Source: Microlunatus kandeliicorticis (GTDB lineage Bacteria; Actinomycetota; Actinomycetes; Propionibacteriales; Propionibacteriaceae). Taken from it: a stretch of DNA of 64,000 bases. The notes below the pieces were generated by a model. It was not told the origin of the DNA. It saw nothing but the letters and a program-made list of their open reading frames with translations, and made no database searches. Where the stretch lies: contig NZ_JACGWT010000006.1 in assembly GCF_014137855.1 (NCBI RefSeq), forward strand, positions 1 to 64,000. Direction: 5' to 3'. Below are positions 19,707-28,621 of this stretch, in pieces (the first letter of the stretch is position 1; each line of letters begins with the position of its first letter). Made by a program: the position numbers and the translations under genes.

Positions 19707-20249
19707 TCAGCGCTCGGGTTGCGCGCGCAGGCCGTCGAGGATCAGGCCGAGCATCCGTGGTGAGCGGTCGTCGGGTCCCGGCGCGGCACGCCAGAGCCCG
19801 GCGGTCAGCTGCAGCACGTCCCCGGCGTCGACGTCGGCCCGGATGGTGCCGTCGGCCCTGCCGGCGTCGAGGATCGCCGCGATCGCGGCGACCACCGGGC
19901 CGCGGTTCTGCTCGTTGGCGGCCGCCCGGGCCCCGGGACCGAGCGCGTCACCGAGGCCGTGCTTGCGACGCATCGCCTCGACCAGCTCGGTGATCCACTC
20001 CCGGAGAGCCTCGATCGGCGTCCGGGTCGCCAGCAGCTCGGGCACGGTGCCGACCAGCCGCTCGACCTCCTCCTGGTAGACGGCGAGCACCAGGTCCTCA
20101 CGGGTCGCGAAGTGGCGGTAGAGCGTGCCCGGCCCGACCCCGGCCCGCTGCGCGACCTGGTTGAGCGAGGTCTGACCGTCGGTCGCGAAGGCTTCGCGGG
20201 CCACCGCCAGGATGCGGGCCCGGTTCTCCCGGGCGTCGGCTCGGACCAC
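19707..20249 (-). CDS. TetR family transcriptional regulator
   Basis: A 180-residue regulator. HTH in the first 50 residues: NRARILAVAREAFATDG, then LNQVAQRAGVGPGTLYRHFA. The rest is a divergent ligand-binding domain of about 130 residues. GTG start at 20249 with AAGGAGGAG 5-7 nt upstream. It is divergent from an aldo-keto reductase, and the 73-bp gap holds two copies of a palindrome (20267-20280 and 20290-20303). The usual model for such pairs is that the regulator represses itself and the reductase until a ligand, often the reductase substrate, binds. Confidence 0.93.
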   Translation of the reverse strand: MVRADARENRARILAVAREAFATDGQTSLNQVAQRAGVGPGTLYRHFATREDLVLAVYQEEVERLVGTVPELLATRTPIEALREWITELVEAMRRKHGLGDALGPGARAAANEQNRGPVVAAIAAILDAGRADGTIRADVDAGDVLQLTAGLWRAAPGPDDRSPRMLGLILDGLRAQPER

Positions 20250-20266
20250 GGCTCCTCCTTGCTATT

Positions 20267-20280
20267 CGGAGAGCTCTCCG
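20267..20280. promoter_or_regulatory. Candidate TetR operator O1
   Basis: CGGAGAGCTCTCCG, a perfect 14-bp palindrome 18 bp before the tetR start codon. Confidence 0.75.
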
Positions 20281-20289
20281 GTAACTTTC

Positions 20290-20303
20290 CGGAGAACTCT
20301 CCA
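20290..20303. promoter_or_regulatory. Candidate TetR operator O2
   Basis: CGGAGAACTCTCCA, a near-perfect copy of O1 with centres 23 bp apart. It ends 2 bp before the TAACCT -10 hexamer (20306-20311) of the aldo-keto reductase, so binding should block that promoter. Confidence 0.7.
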
Positions 20304-20322
20304 CCTAACCTAGAGGAGCACT

Positions 20323-21375
<1,053 letters not shown>

Positions 21376-21408
21376 GGGACGGACCCGCCCCACCGCCGGG
21401 GTGGTCGG

Positions 21409-21482
21409 TGGGCGCAAAGGGACTCGAACCCCTGACCCCCTGCTTGTAAGGCAGGTGCTCTAACCAACTGAGCTATGCGCCC
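21409..21482 (-). tRNA. tRNA-Val (UAC)
   Basis: Minus strand: GGGCGCA acceptor, GCUC D arm, anticodon stem CCUGC/GCAGG with loop CUUACAA (anticodon UAC), T arm with GGUUCGAGUCC, 3' UGCGCCC-like closure with discriminator A. CCA is not encoded. The tRNA lies 33 bp beyond the aldo-keto reductase stop on the opposite strand. Confidence 0.95.
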
Positions 21483-21497
21483 GCGGACGTCGCCGGG

Positions 21498-21737
21498 TCA
21501 TCCAAGCAGGTCGGCGGGCGCCGATCCAGCCGCGCGATCGTCACGAGCGAGCCGCTCGGAGTCTGCAAAGCAGAGGCTCGGAATCCGACACGTCCCGCGT
21601 GCGCCCCAGTGCATCACTGGTTGGAGCACGACGTAGGCAGCGTGCTGCACTCTCGGCGGGAGGCGACTCCAGCGCGCGGCGCGACGCAGCCGGCGCTCGA
21701 ACATCCGGGCCAGCGGGTCGTCATCCGCCACCTTCAC
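21498..21737 (-). CDS. Possible small protein, 79 residues, doubtful
   Basis: Starts VKVADDDPLARMFERRLRRA at a GTG whose GTGA overlaps the stop of the peroxiredoxin gene, the pattern of coupled genes in this window. The product is Arg-rich, has two Cys and no recognised domain. Base composition (for example 21590-21650) is less GC-biased at third positions than in neighbours. It may instead be a decayed remnant between ahpE-like and tRNA-Val. If it is not a gene, 21483-21733 holds nothing else I can recognise. Confidence 0.3.
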   Translation of the reverse strand: MKVADDDPLARMFERRLRRAARWSRLPPRVQHAAYVVLQPVMHWGARGTCRIPSLCFADSERLARDDRAAGSAPADLLG

Positions 21738-22204
21738 ACGCCGCTCCTGCCCGCCAACCGGGCCAGCTCGGCGGTGATGTCGCGGGTGGCGCTGATCCGG
21801 GCGCGGTCGACCGAGACGATCCGCTGCTCGGCGTCGAGCAGCACGGTGGCGCGGGTGGCACAACCGCGGCCGGCGTCGAAGGCGTGGAAGCGCTGCGCGA
21901 CCGCCCCGTGCGGCCAGAAGTCGCTGAGCAGCGGGAAGACGAAGCCCTCGGTCTCGGCGAAGACGCGGAGCGCGTACCGGGTGTCGGTGGAGATCGCCAG
22001 CACCTCGGCACCCGCCTCCCGGACCGCCGGATAGCCGGCGGACAGCTCGCGCAGCTCACCGGTGCAGACCGCGGTGAAGGCGAACGGGAAGAAGACCAAC
22101 GCCACGGGCCGGCCGCGCAGCGCGCTGAGCCGCCGCTCGACCCCGTGGGTGTCGGGCAGCGAGAAGTCGCGGACGGCGTCCGCCGCGAGGCGGTCAGCGA
22201 CCAC
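21734..22204 (-). CDS. AhpE-like peroxiredoxin
   Basis: A 156-residue thioredoxin-fold peroxidase. The motif FPFAFTAVCTGELRELS holds the peroxidatic Cys at about residue 47, as in the AhpE group; a second Cys near residue 109 is outside the usual resolving positions. It should reduce hydroperoxides in the cytoplasm. It follows a DUF3052 gene by 3 nt, the same pair as Rv2238c-Rv2239c in M. tuberculosis. GTG start. Confidence 0.93.
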   Translation of the reverse strand: MVADRLAADAVRDFSLPDTHGVERRLSALRGRPVALVFFPFAFTAVCTGELRELSAGYPAVREAGAEVLAISTDTRYALRVFAETEGFVFPLLSDFWPHGAVAQRFHAFDAGRGCATRATVLLDAEQRIVSVDRARISATRDITAELARLAGRSGV

Positions 22205-22207
22205 GGG

Positions 22208-22636
22208 TCACCGGCGCGACCCCTTCGGCGGCACCAGCTTGCTGGCCGACCAGTCCGAGGAGAGCGAGAAGGTACTGGTCACCGCCAGCCCGGCGGTCAC
22301 CGCGCCCTCGGCGACGTCGGTGGCGTCGACGAACCCGTCCCGACCGACCTTGGGCGTGAGCAGCCAGATGTAGCCGGAGTCGTCGAGGTCGGTCAGCGCG
22401 TCGACCAGGCCGTCGACCAGGTCGCCGTCCCCGTCGCGCCACCAGAGCAGCACGACGTCGACCGCCTCCATCGCCTCCTCGACGAGCTCGCCGTCGACGG
22501 CGTCCTCGATGGCCACCCTGATGTCGTCATCGGCGTCCTCGTCCCACCCGAGCTCCTGAACCACCAACCCGGGCTTGAGGCCCATCTTGCTGACGACCGA
22601 GGTCTCACCATCCCCGGGCCGTGCCGTCGCACTCAA
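22208..22636 (-). CDS. DUF3052 family protein
   Basis: A 142-residue acidic protein. KMGLKPGLVVQELGWDEDAD and WLLTPKVGRDGFVDATDVAE are characteristic of the actinobacterial DUF3052 family. Function unknown. It starts at TTG (22636) with AGGAG only 4 nt upstream; a later Met (MGLKPGL) is an alternative. It forms a unit with the AhpE-like gene. In mycobacteria the family lies next to the pyruvate dehydrogenase gene aceE, which is not in this window. Confidence 0.88.
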   Translation of the reverse strand: MSATARPGDGETSVVSKMGLKPGLVVQELGWDEDADDDIRVAIEDAVDGELVEEAMEAVDVVLLWWRDGDGDLVDGLVDALTDLDDSGYIWLLTPKVGRDGFVDATDVAEGAVTAGLAVTSTFSLSSDWSASKLVPPKGSRR

Positions 22637-22809
22637 CGAACTCCTGCCTTTCCTCCGGCTGCTGCGGCCGCCGGTGCCCCGCCGGCCGCTTCCTTAGCGC
22701 TCAGCCTGCCAGAGCCGACCGGAGCGGGGAAGTCTGCGCCGCATCGACGGCCGATGTCCTCGGGCGTCGTTTCACCGCTGTCGCGCGTGCCGGATGCGAG
22801 CGGCGGGGC

Positions 22810-24072
22810 TCAGGAGAAGGCGCTGATCCCCGTGACGGCCCGCCCGACGATCAGCGACTGCACCGAGTCGGTGCCCTCGTAGGTGAAGACCGCCTCGACG
22901 TCGGCGTGGTGCCGGGCGACGTGGTGGTCGAGCAGGATCCCGTTGCCGCCGAGCACGTCGCGGGCCAGGGCGCAGACCCGGCGGGCGGCCGCCGCGGTGT
23001 GCAACTTGGCCAGCGCCGCGTGCTTGAGCTCGGCACGACCCCCGGTCTCGAGCTGGCTCATCCGGACGCAGACCTGCTGGGCGCTGGTGATGTCGACCAG
23101 CATGTGGCTCAGCTTGTCCTGCACCAGCTGGAACGAGGCGAGCGGCTTGCCGAACTGCTCGCGCCGCAGGGCGTAGGTGAGCGCGGCCTCGTAGGCGGCG
23201 ACGGCGTGCCCGACCGCCTCCCAGGCCACGCCCTGCCGGGTGCGGGCCAACACCCGGTTGGTGTCGGAGAACGAGTTCGCCCCGGCCAGCCGGGCGTCCG
23301 CGCCGACCTCGACGCCGTCGAGCCGGATCTGGGTCTGCCAGACCGCCCGGTGCGCGGTCTTGCCGGTGATCGGACGCGCGGTGTACCCGGGCACCGGGTG
23401 CTCGGCCCCGTCCGGGTGCTCGACCACGAACGCGCCCACCTTGCCGTCGTCGTCGCGGGCCCAGACCACCACCAGGTCGGCGATGCTGCCGTTGCCGATC
23501 CAGCGCTTCTCCCCGGTCAGCCGCCAGCCGGACCCGGTCCGCTCGGCCCTCGTCTCCAGCGCGACCACGTCGGAGCCGTGGTTCGGCTCGGTCAGCGCGA
23601 AGGCCCCGAGCTTCTCCAGGGTGGCCATGGCGGGCAGCCAGCGAGCTCGCTGCTCCTCCGACCCGAGCAGGCCGATGGTCCCCATCGCCAACCCGGAGTG
23701 GACACCGTGGAAGGTGCTGAAGCTGCCGTCACCGCGGGCCAGCTCGGCGATGATCATGCCGTCGGCGAGCGGGCTCAGCCCGGCCGAGCCGTGCCCGCTG
23801 ACCGTGCCGCCGACGATCCCGAGCCGGCCGTAGCTCTTGAGCAGGTCCCACGGCAGCTCGGCGCGCTCCCACAGGTCGCCGGCGACCGGGATCAGCTCGT
23901 CGTCGCAGAACGCCCGCACCCGGTCGCGGGTGGCCCGCTCCTCGTCGGAGAGCAGGTCGTCGACGGCGTAGAGATCGGTGCCGCGCGACCGACCCAGGTC
24001 GTCCCCGTTCGGGAAGACGGGCTCGGTGCCCGGGTCGCGGACCTGATCGGCGGGGTGGGACGGCTCGGCCAT
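22810..24072 (-). CDS. Acyl-CoA dehydrogenase (glutaryl-CoA dehydrogenase-like)
   Basis: A 420-residue FAD flavoprotein. LTEPNHGSDVVALETRA is the substrate/FAD loop, GEKRWIGNGSIADLVVVWAR the beta domain, and VFTYEGTDSVQSLIVGRAVTG near the C-terminus carries the catalytic Glu in the position used by short-chain and glutaryl-CoA dehydrogenases. The N-terminal 40 residues are an extra tail. Substrate not settled: glutaryl-CoA versus short branched acyl-CoA. ATG with GAAGGAG 8 nt upstream. A TAGGCT hexamer overlapping a 16-bp palindrome precedes it. Confidence 0.9.
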   Translation of the reverse strand: MAEPSHPADQVRDPGTEPVFPNGDDLGRSRGTDLYAVDDLLSDEERATRDRVRAFCDDELIPVAGDLWERAELPWDLLKSYGRLGIVGGTVSGHGSAGLSPLADGMIIAELARGDGSFSTFHGVHSGLAMGTIGLLGSEEQRARWLPAMATLEKLGAFALTEPNHGSDVVALETRAERTGSGWRLTGEKRWIGNGSIADLVVVWARDDDGKVGAFVVEHPDGAEHPVPGYTARPITGKTAHRAVWQTQIRLDGVEVGADARLAGANSFSDTNRVLARTRQGVAWEAVGHAVAAYEAALTYALRREQFGKPLASFQLVQDKLSHMLVDITSAQQVCVRMSQLETGGRAELKHAALAKLHTAAAARRVCALARDVLGGNGILLDHHVARHHADVEAVFTYEGTDSVQSLIVGRAVTGISAFS

Positions 24073-24088
24073 GATCGACTCCTTCGTC

Positions 24089-24104
24089 GGCTGGGATCCC
24101 AGCC
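24089..24104. promoter_or_regulatory. 16-bp palindrome over the acyl-CoA dehydrogenase promoter
   Basis: GGCTGGGATCCCAGCC, perfectly self-complementary, overlaps the -10 hexamer TAGGCT (24101-24106, minus) and the expected transcription start. Candidate repressor site. Confidence 0.55.
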
Positions 24105-24132
24105 TAGGCGGGCCCGTCGACGCAACACCGGG

Positions 24133-25176
24133 TCAGCTGCCGCACCAGGCCAGCAGCTCGTCGACCGGCCAGGTGTTGACGATCCGCTCCGGCGGGATGC
24201 CCATCGCCTCGGCCCGTTCGCAGCCGTAGGCGACGAAGTCGAGCTGGCCGGGCGCGTGTGCGTCGGTGTCGATGCTGAACAGGCACCCCATCTCGAAGGC
24301 CAGCCGGAGCAACCGGGTGGGCGGGTCGCGCCGCTCGGGCCGCGAGTTGATCTCCACCGCGGTGCCGAACTGCCGGCACGCCTCGAACACCACCTCGGCG
24401 TCGAACGACGACTCGGGCCGGGTGCCGCGCTCGCCGGTGATCAACCGGCCCGTGCAGTGGCCGAGGACGTTGACCCGCGGGTTGGCGATGGCCCGGACCA
24501 TCCGGTGGGTCATCGTCTCCGAGTCCGAGCGCAGCTTGGAGTGCACGCTGGCCACCACCACGTCGAGCTCGCCGAGCAGACCGGACTCCTGGTCGAGCCC
24601 GCCGTCCTCGAGGATGTCGACCTCGATCCCCTGCAGCACCCGGAACGGTGCCAGCTCGGCACCGAGCGCGCGGGTCACGGCCAGTTGCTCGCGCAGCCGC
24701 GCGGCGGTCAGCCCACGGGCCACGGTCAGCCGCGGCGAGTGGTCGGTGATCACGCAGTACTCGTGGCCGAGCGCGCGGGCGGTGGTCATCATCTCCTCGA
24801 GCGGGCTGCCGCCGTCGCTCCAGGTCGAGTGGGTGTGCAGGTCTCCCCGCAGCACCGCCCGGACGGTCTCGCCGCCCGCGGCGAGCGGCTCGGCGTCGTC
24901 GCGGAGCTGCTGCAGGTAGTCGGGCACGCGCCCCTCGACGGCCTGGGTGATCACCGCCGCGGTCTTGGGCCCGACGCCGGTCAGCCCGCTCCAGTCGGCC
25001 GAGGCGGCGTGGGCGGCGTAGTCCTCGGGAGCCAGCGCCTCGACGGCGTCGGCGGCCCGGCGGTAGGCCTTGACCCGGTGCGTGTCGGCCCGTGACCGCT
25101 CGAGCCAGAAGCCGATCTCGCGCAGCGCCTCCACCGGCGAGGGTCGCGTCGCGCTGCCGATCGCCCCGAGCTCCAC
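24133..25176 (-). CDS. PHP domain phosphoesterase with HhH N-terminus (PolX-like)
   Basis: A 347-residue protein. Residues 1-100 resemble the helical start of PolX, including a helix-hairpin-helix (LTGVGPKTAAVI). The PHP domain has the metal ligands in RGDLHTHSTWSDG, ITDHS, VASVHSKL, GHCTGRL and SIDTDAHAPG. There is no polymerase palm. PHP domains hydrolyse phosphoesters with three metals; a DNA repair role is inferred from the PolX likeness. GTG start at 25176 with TAAGCT (25185-25190) 8 nt upstream. Divergent from the fasR-like gene. Confidence 0.87.
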   Translation of the reverse strand: MELGAIGSATRPSPVEALREIGFWLERSRADTHRVKAYRRAADAVEALAPEDYAAHAASADWSGLTGVGPKTAAVITQAVEGRVPDYLQQLRDDAEPLAAGGETVRAVLRGDLHTHSTWSDGGSPLEEMMTTARALGHEYCVITDHSPRLTVARGLTAARLREQLAVTRALGAELAPFRVLQGIEVDILEDGGLDQESGLLGELDVVVASVHSKLRSDSETMTHRMVRAIANPRVNVLGHCTGRLITGERGTRPESSFDAEVVFEACRQFGTAVEINSRPERRDPPTRLLRLAFEMGCLFSIDTDAHAPGQLDFVAYGCERAEAMGIPPERIVNTWPVDELLAWCGS

Positions 25177-25184
25177 GGTCCCCG

Positions 25185-25190
25185 AGCTTA
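25185..25190 (-). promoter_or_regulatory. -10 hexamer TAAGCT for leaderless PHP gene
   Basis: Minus strand TAAGCT, 8 nt, then GTG at 25176. No ribosome binding site is visible. Confidence 0.55.
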
Positions 25191-25216
25191 GGGACCCCGC
25201 TGTCGGAGCCGTGCCC

Positions 25217-25222
25217 TAGGCT
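25217..25222 (+). promoter_or_regulatory. -10 hexamer TAGGCT for leaderless fasR-like gene
   Basis: TAGGCT, 8 nt, then GTG at 25231, without a ribosome binding site. It is 27 bp from the opposed promoter of the PHP gene. Confidence 0.6.
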
Positions 25223-25230
25223 CACCGGTC

Positions 25231-26451
25231 GTGGCGGCCACCTCGCGGGGGATTTCGAAGTCGCTGCTGCCCCCGCCCAAGACCCGGGCCTCGATCGCCA
25301 AACGGCTGTCGGCGGTCACCGGGCAGCTGGCCACCGCAGCGGTCACCGCGATGGAGGCCCGGCACGAGTGGTACTCCCAGCTCGACGCCCGGCACCGCAG
25401 CTGGATCACCCTGGTCGCCCAGGCCGGCATCGACGGCTTCGTCCGCTGGTTCGCGGACCCGGACCCCAGCCGGCCGAGCACCACCGAGGTGTTCGGGTCC
25501 GCGCCCCGCGAGCTGGCCCGCCGGATCTCGCTGTTCCAGACCGTCGAGCTGGTCCGGACCACGATCGAGGTGGTCGAGGAGCAGATCGACGAGGTGATGC
25601 CGAAGAACGACCGGCCGTTCCTGCACGCTGCGATCGTGCAGTACAGCCGCGAGGTCGCCTTCAGCGCCGCCGAGATCTACGCCCGCGCGGCCGAGCTGCG
25701 CGGCGCCTGGGACGCCCGGCTGGAGGCGCTCGTGGTCGACGCGGTGCTCCGCGGCGAGACCGACGAGACCGTGCTCTCGCGCGCCTCGACGCTGGGCTGG
25801 AAGACCACCGCCGCGGTGGCCGTCGTGGTCGGGCCGGGACCGACGGCCGAGGCCACCCCGACCATCGAGTCGATCCGGCACGAGGCGGCGATCGCCGGCA
25901 TCGACCTGCTCGGCGCCGTCCAGGGCGACCGGCTGGTGCTGCTGCTCGGCGGTGACAGGCTCACCGAGCCCGACCACCCGTTGGTCGTGGTCCGCCGGTT
26001 CGTCGACGAGTTCGGCCCCGGACCGGTGGTGGTCGGCCCGGCGGTCGAGCACCTGATGGAGGCCTCGGTGAGCACCCGGGCGGCGCTGTCCGGTTTCCGG
26101 GCCGCGGTGGCCTGGCCCGAGGCACCGCGGCCGGTGAGCGCGCAGGACCTGCTGCCCGAACGCGCGCTGTCGGGCGACGGGCACGCCCGCCGCTCGCTGG
26201 CCCGCGACCTGTACGGCCCGCTGGCCGCCTCCGGGGTCGACCTGATCGACACCCTGGTGGCCTTCTTCGACCAGGGGTCCTCGGTCGAGGGCGCGGCCCG
26301 GACCCTGTTCGTGCACGCCAACACCGTCCGCTATCGGCTCCGCCGGGTGGGCGAGCTGACCGGCTACAGCCCGACCGACGCGCGGGACGCCTACGCCTTG
26401 CGGCTCGCGCTGACCCTGGGCCGGCTGCTGCCCCCGGCCGAGACCGCCTGA
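25231..26451 (+). CDS. PucR-type regulator of fatty acid synthesis, FasR-like
   Basis: A 406-residue regulator. The N-terminal half is helical (a RsbRD-like four-helix region around residues 40-150), the middle is a GGDEF-like fold, and the C-terminus carries the PucR HTH (DLIDTLVAFFDQGSSVEGAA, then VHANTVRYRLRRVGELTG). It matches the family of Rv2242 and Streptomyces FasR, which sit in front of fabD and control it. That the same holds here is inferred from position: fabD starts 670 bp downstream. GTG start with a leaderless-type promoter. Confidence 0.88.
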   Translation: MAATSRGISKSLLPPPKTRASIAKRLSAVTGQLATAAVTAMEARHEWYSQLDARHRSWITLVAQAGIDGFVRWFADPDPSRPSTTEVFGSAPRELARRISLFQTVELVRTTIEVVEEQIDEVMPKNDRPFLHAAIVQYSREVAFSAAEIYARAAELRGAWDARLEALVVDAVLRGETDETVLSRASTLGWKTTAAVAVVVGPGPTAEATPTIESIRHEAAIAGIDLLGAVQGDRLVLLLGGDRLTEPDHPLVVVRRFVDEFGPGPVVVGPAVEHLMEASVSTRAALSGFRAAVAWPEAPRPVSAQDLLPERALSGDGHARRSLARDLYGPLAASGVDLIDTLVAFFDQGSSVEGAARTLFVHANTVRYRLRRVGELTGYSPTDARDAYALRLALTLGRLLPPAETA

Positions 26452-26492
26452 CCAGCCCGCCTGACCAGCCCGCCTGACGAGAGGACGCTGCC

Positions 26493-26990
26493 GTGCCCGA
26501 TCCGACCCCCGACCCGACGCCGGACCCGACGCCGGAGCAGACCTTCACGGCGGTGGTCGAGCTCAACGGGAAGACCGCCACCGGGATCGAGGTGCCGGCC
26601 GCCGTGGTGGAGGCACTCGGCGGCGGCCGCCGGCCGGCGGTCCGGGTGCGGATCGGGTCCCACACGTTCCGCACCACCCTGGGCAGCATGGGCGGCCGGA
26701 CGATGATCCCGCTCAGCGCGGAGCACCGGGCCGCGGCCGGGGTCGCCGCGGGCGACACCGTCGGGGTCGCGCTGGTGCTGGACAGCGCGCCCCGCGAGAC
26801 CGAGGTGCCCGAGGACCTCGCGGCCGCGCTGGCCGGCGACGAGCCGGCCCGGACGCACTTCGCCGGCCTCACCGCGAGCCAGCAGAAGGACTGGGCGACC
26901 TGGGTGGCGTCGGCCAAGAAGCCGGAGACCCGCGAGCGCCGGGTGCAGGCCACCCTCGACGGACTCCGGGCGGGCCGCAAGACGCACTGA
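26493..26990 (+). CDS. DUF1905 / YdeI-like protein
   Basis: A 165-residue protein. After a Pro-Asp-Thr repeat (DPTPDPTPDPTPE) comes a DUF1905 beta barrel (FTAVVELNGKTATGIEVPAA to GRTMIPLSAEHRAAAGVAAG) and a C-terminal helical YdeI/OmdA segment (FAGLTASQQKDWATWVASAK, ETRERRVQATLDGL). Biochemical role unknown. ATG is absent; the GTG at 26493 follows ACGAGAGGACG. It interrupts the usual fasR-fabD neighbourhood. The 13-bp repeats just before it put a stop codon in every frame (26449, 26462, 26475). Confidence 0.85.
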   Translation: MPDPTPDPTPDPTPEQTFTAVVELNGKTATGIEVPAAVVEALGGGRRPAVRVRIGSHTFRTTLGSMGGRTMIPLSAEHRAAAGVAAGDTVGVALVLDSAPRETEVPEDLAAALAGDEPARTHFAGLTASQQKDWATWVASAKKPETRERRVQATLDGLRAGRKTH

Positions 26991-27031
26991 GGCCCGCTCG
27001 CGGGTCCCTCCTCCCGGCGGGGATGGTCAGA

Positions 27032-27058
27032 GCCGTTTGTAGGGATCCCACAAACGGC
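27032..27058. promoter_or_regulatory. Long palindrome upstream of fabD
   Basis: GCCGTTTGT - A - GGGATCCC - ACAAACGGC: 9-bp perfect arms around a self-complementary 8-mer. It ends 62 bp before the fabD start. No U-tract follows, so an operator is more likely than a terminator; the FasR-like protein encoded just upstream is the first candidate to bind it. Confidence 0.6.
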
Positions 27059-27120
27059 GCCGAGCAGATTCGTCGTGTCGCTGCGCGGCGTTCACCGTCA
27101 GGTCACGAAAGAGTAAACGC

Positions 27121-28140
27121 GTGCTCGCCATCGTCGCGCCCGGTCAGGGTGCCCAGACGCCCGGCTTCCTCTCGCCCTGGGTGAAGGAGTCGAGCTTCGC
27201 CGAGCGTCTCGACTGGCTCTCCGCCGTCTCCGGGCTCGACCTGGTCGATTACGGCACGACCGCCGACGCCGCCACCATCCGCGACACCGCGGTGGCCCAG
27301 CCGCTCCTGGTCGCCTCCGGCCTGCTCGCCGCGCTCGAGCTGTTCCCGCACCCGGCCGACGCGTTCCCGTTCATCGGGGTCGCCGCGGGCCACTCGGTGG
27401 GCGAGATCACCGCCGCCGCCGGCGTCGGGGTGCTGTCCGCCGAGCAGGCGATGGTCTTCGTGCGCGAGCGCGGCCGGGCGATGGCCGCGGCCAGCGCGGC
27501 CCGGCCGACCTCGATGACCGCCGTGGTCGGGGGCAAGCCGGAGGAGGTGCTGGCCGCGATCGAGAAGCACGGTCTCACCCCGGCCAACCACAACGGCAGC
27601 GGCCAGATCGTCGCCGCCGGCACCGTCGAGCAGCTCGAGGCGCTGGCCGGTGACCCGCCGGCGCGGGCCCGGCTGATCCCGCTGAGCGTCGCCGGCGCCT
27701 TCCACACCGAGCACATGCGTCCCGCGGTCGAGCGGCTGACCGCGCTGGCCCGCTCGATCTCCACCCACGACCCGCGCACCCGGCTGCTGTCCAACGCCGA
27801 CGGCCAGGTGGTCGGCGACGGCAGGCAGGTGCTCGACCGGATCGTCGCCCAGGTCGCCAACCCGGTGCGGTGGGACCTCTGCCTGGCCACCATGGCCGAG
27901 CTCGGCGTCACCGGGCTGCTCGAGCTGCCGCCCGCCGGCACCCTGACCGGGATCGCCAAGCGCAACCTCAAGGGCGTCGAGCTGTTCGCGCTCAACACCC
28001 CCGACCAGCTTCCCGACGCCGCCGACTTCGTCCGCAGCCACGGCGGCATCGCCGCCGAGACCACCATCGCCTGCCACGCGTCACGCTGGCAGATCAGCGC
28101 CCCGGCCGACACCGGCGACCCGGTGCCGGCGGGCCTCTGA
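27121..28140 (+). CDS. fabD: Malonyl-CoA:ACP transacylase
   Basis: A 339-residue enzyme that loads malonate onto ACP. Start of fold IVAPGQGAQTPGFLSPW, active-site GHSVGEITAAA with Ser92, and GAFHTEHM with His195. The C-terminus is some 25 residues longer than in E. coli FabD (ACHASRWQISAPADTGDPVP). GTG start. First gene of a fabD-acpP-fabF set; no fabH lies between fabD and acpP, as in mycobacteria and unlike Streptomyces. Confidence 0.95.
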   Translation: MLAIVAPGQGAQTPGFLSPWVKESSFAERLDWLSAVSGLDLVDYGTTADAATIRDTAVAQPLLVASGLLAALELFPHPADAFPFIGVAAGHSVGEITAAAGVGVLSAEQAMVFVRERGRAMAAASAARPTSMTAVVGGKPEEVLAAIEKHGLTPANHNGSGQIVAAGTVEQLEALAGDPPARARLIPLSVAGAFHTEHMRPAVERLTALARSISTHDPRTRLLSNADGQVVGDGRQVLDRIVAQVANPVRWDLCLATMAELGVTGLLELPPAGTLTGIAKRNLKGVELFALNTPDQLPDAADFVRSHGGIAAETTIACHASRWQISAPADTGDPVPAGL

Positions 28141-28302
28141 GCAGCCCGTCGCCGCCGCTCAGCCCCCGTGCCCGGTGCCCGGCTTCGGCCGCGCACCGTC
28201 CGGCTCGACCCGGCCCGGTTTCCCCCGGGACGGCCGACCGGGCAAGATCGACCCGCGAGTTCCCCAGCAGACCCAGCACCATCCACGAGGAGACCAGCAG
28301 CC

Positions 28303-28548
28303 ATGCCCAGCACCGAAGAGATCCGCACCGACCTCGCCGACATCGTCAACGAGGTGGCCGGTGTGCCCGCCTCCGACGTCCAGCTCGACAAGTCGTTCAC
28401 CGACGACCTCGACGTGGACTCGCTGTCGATGGTGGAGATCATCTACGCGGCCGAGGAGAAGTTCGGCGTGAGCATCCCCGACGAGGAGGCCAAGAACCTC
28501 AAGACCGTCGGCGACGCCGTCGCCTACATCGAGCGCGCCGCGTCCTGA
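28303..28548 (+). CDS. acpP: Acyl carrier protein
   Basis: An 81-residue acidic carrier. Ser40 in DLDVDSLSMVE takes the 4'-phosphopantetheine arm. ATG 28303 has CGAGGAG about 10 nt upstream. It carries growing acyl chains between FabD, FabF and the reductases. Helix 2 and 3 (EIIYAAEEKFGVSIPDEE, VGDAVAYIERA) are canonical. Confidence 0.96.
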   Translation: MPSTEEIRTDLADIVNEVAGVPASDVQLDKSFTDDLDVDSLSMVEIIYAAEEKFGVSIPDEEAKNLKTVGDAVAYIERAAS

Positions 28549-28573
28549 GCTGACGCGCTCCCGCGCCAGCCAG

Positions 28574-28606
28574 CCGTTCCCGTCCGCCGTTCCCGTCCGC
28601 CGTTCC
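28574..28606. repeat. 13-bp tandem repeat in acpP-fabF spacer
   Basis: CCGTTCCCGTCCG twice (28574-28586, 28587-28599) plus a 7-bp third copy, just before the fabF ribosome binding site AGGGAG. Copy number could vary between strains. Confidence 0.7.
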
Positions 28607-28621
28607 AGGGAGACACCGAGC

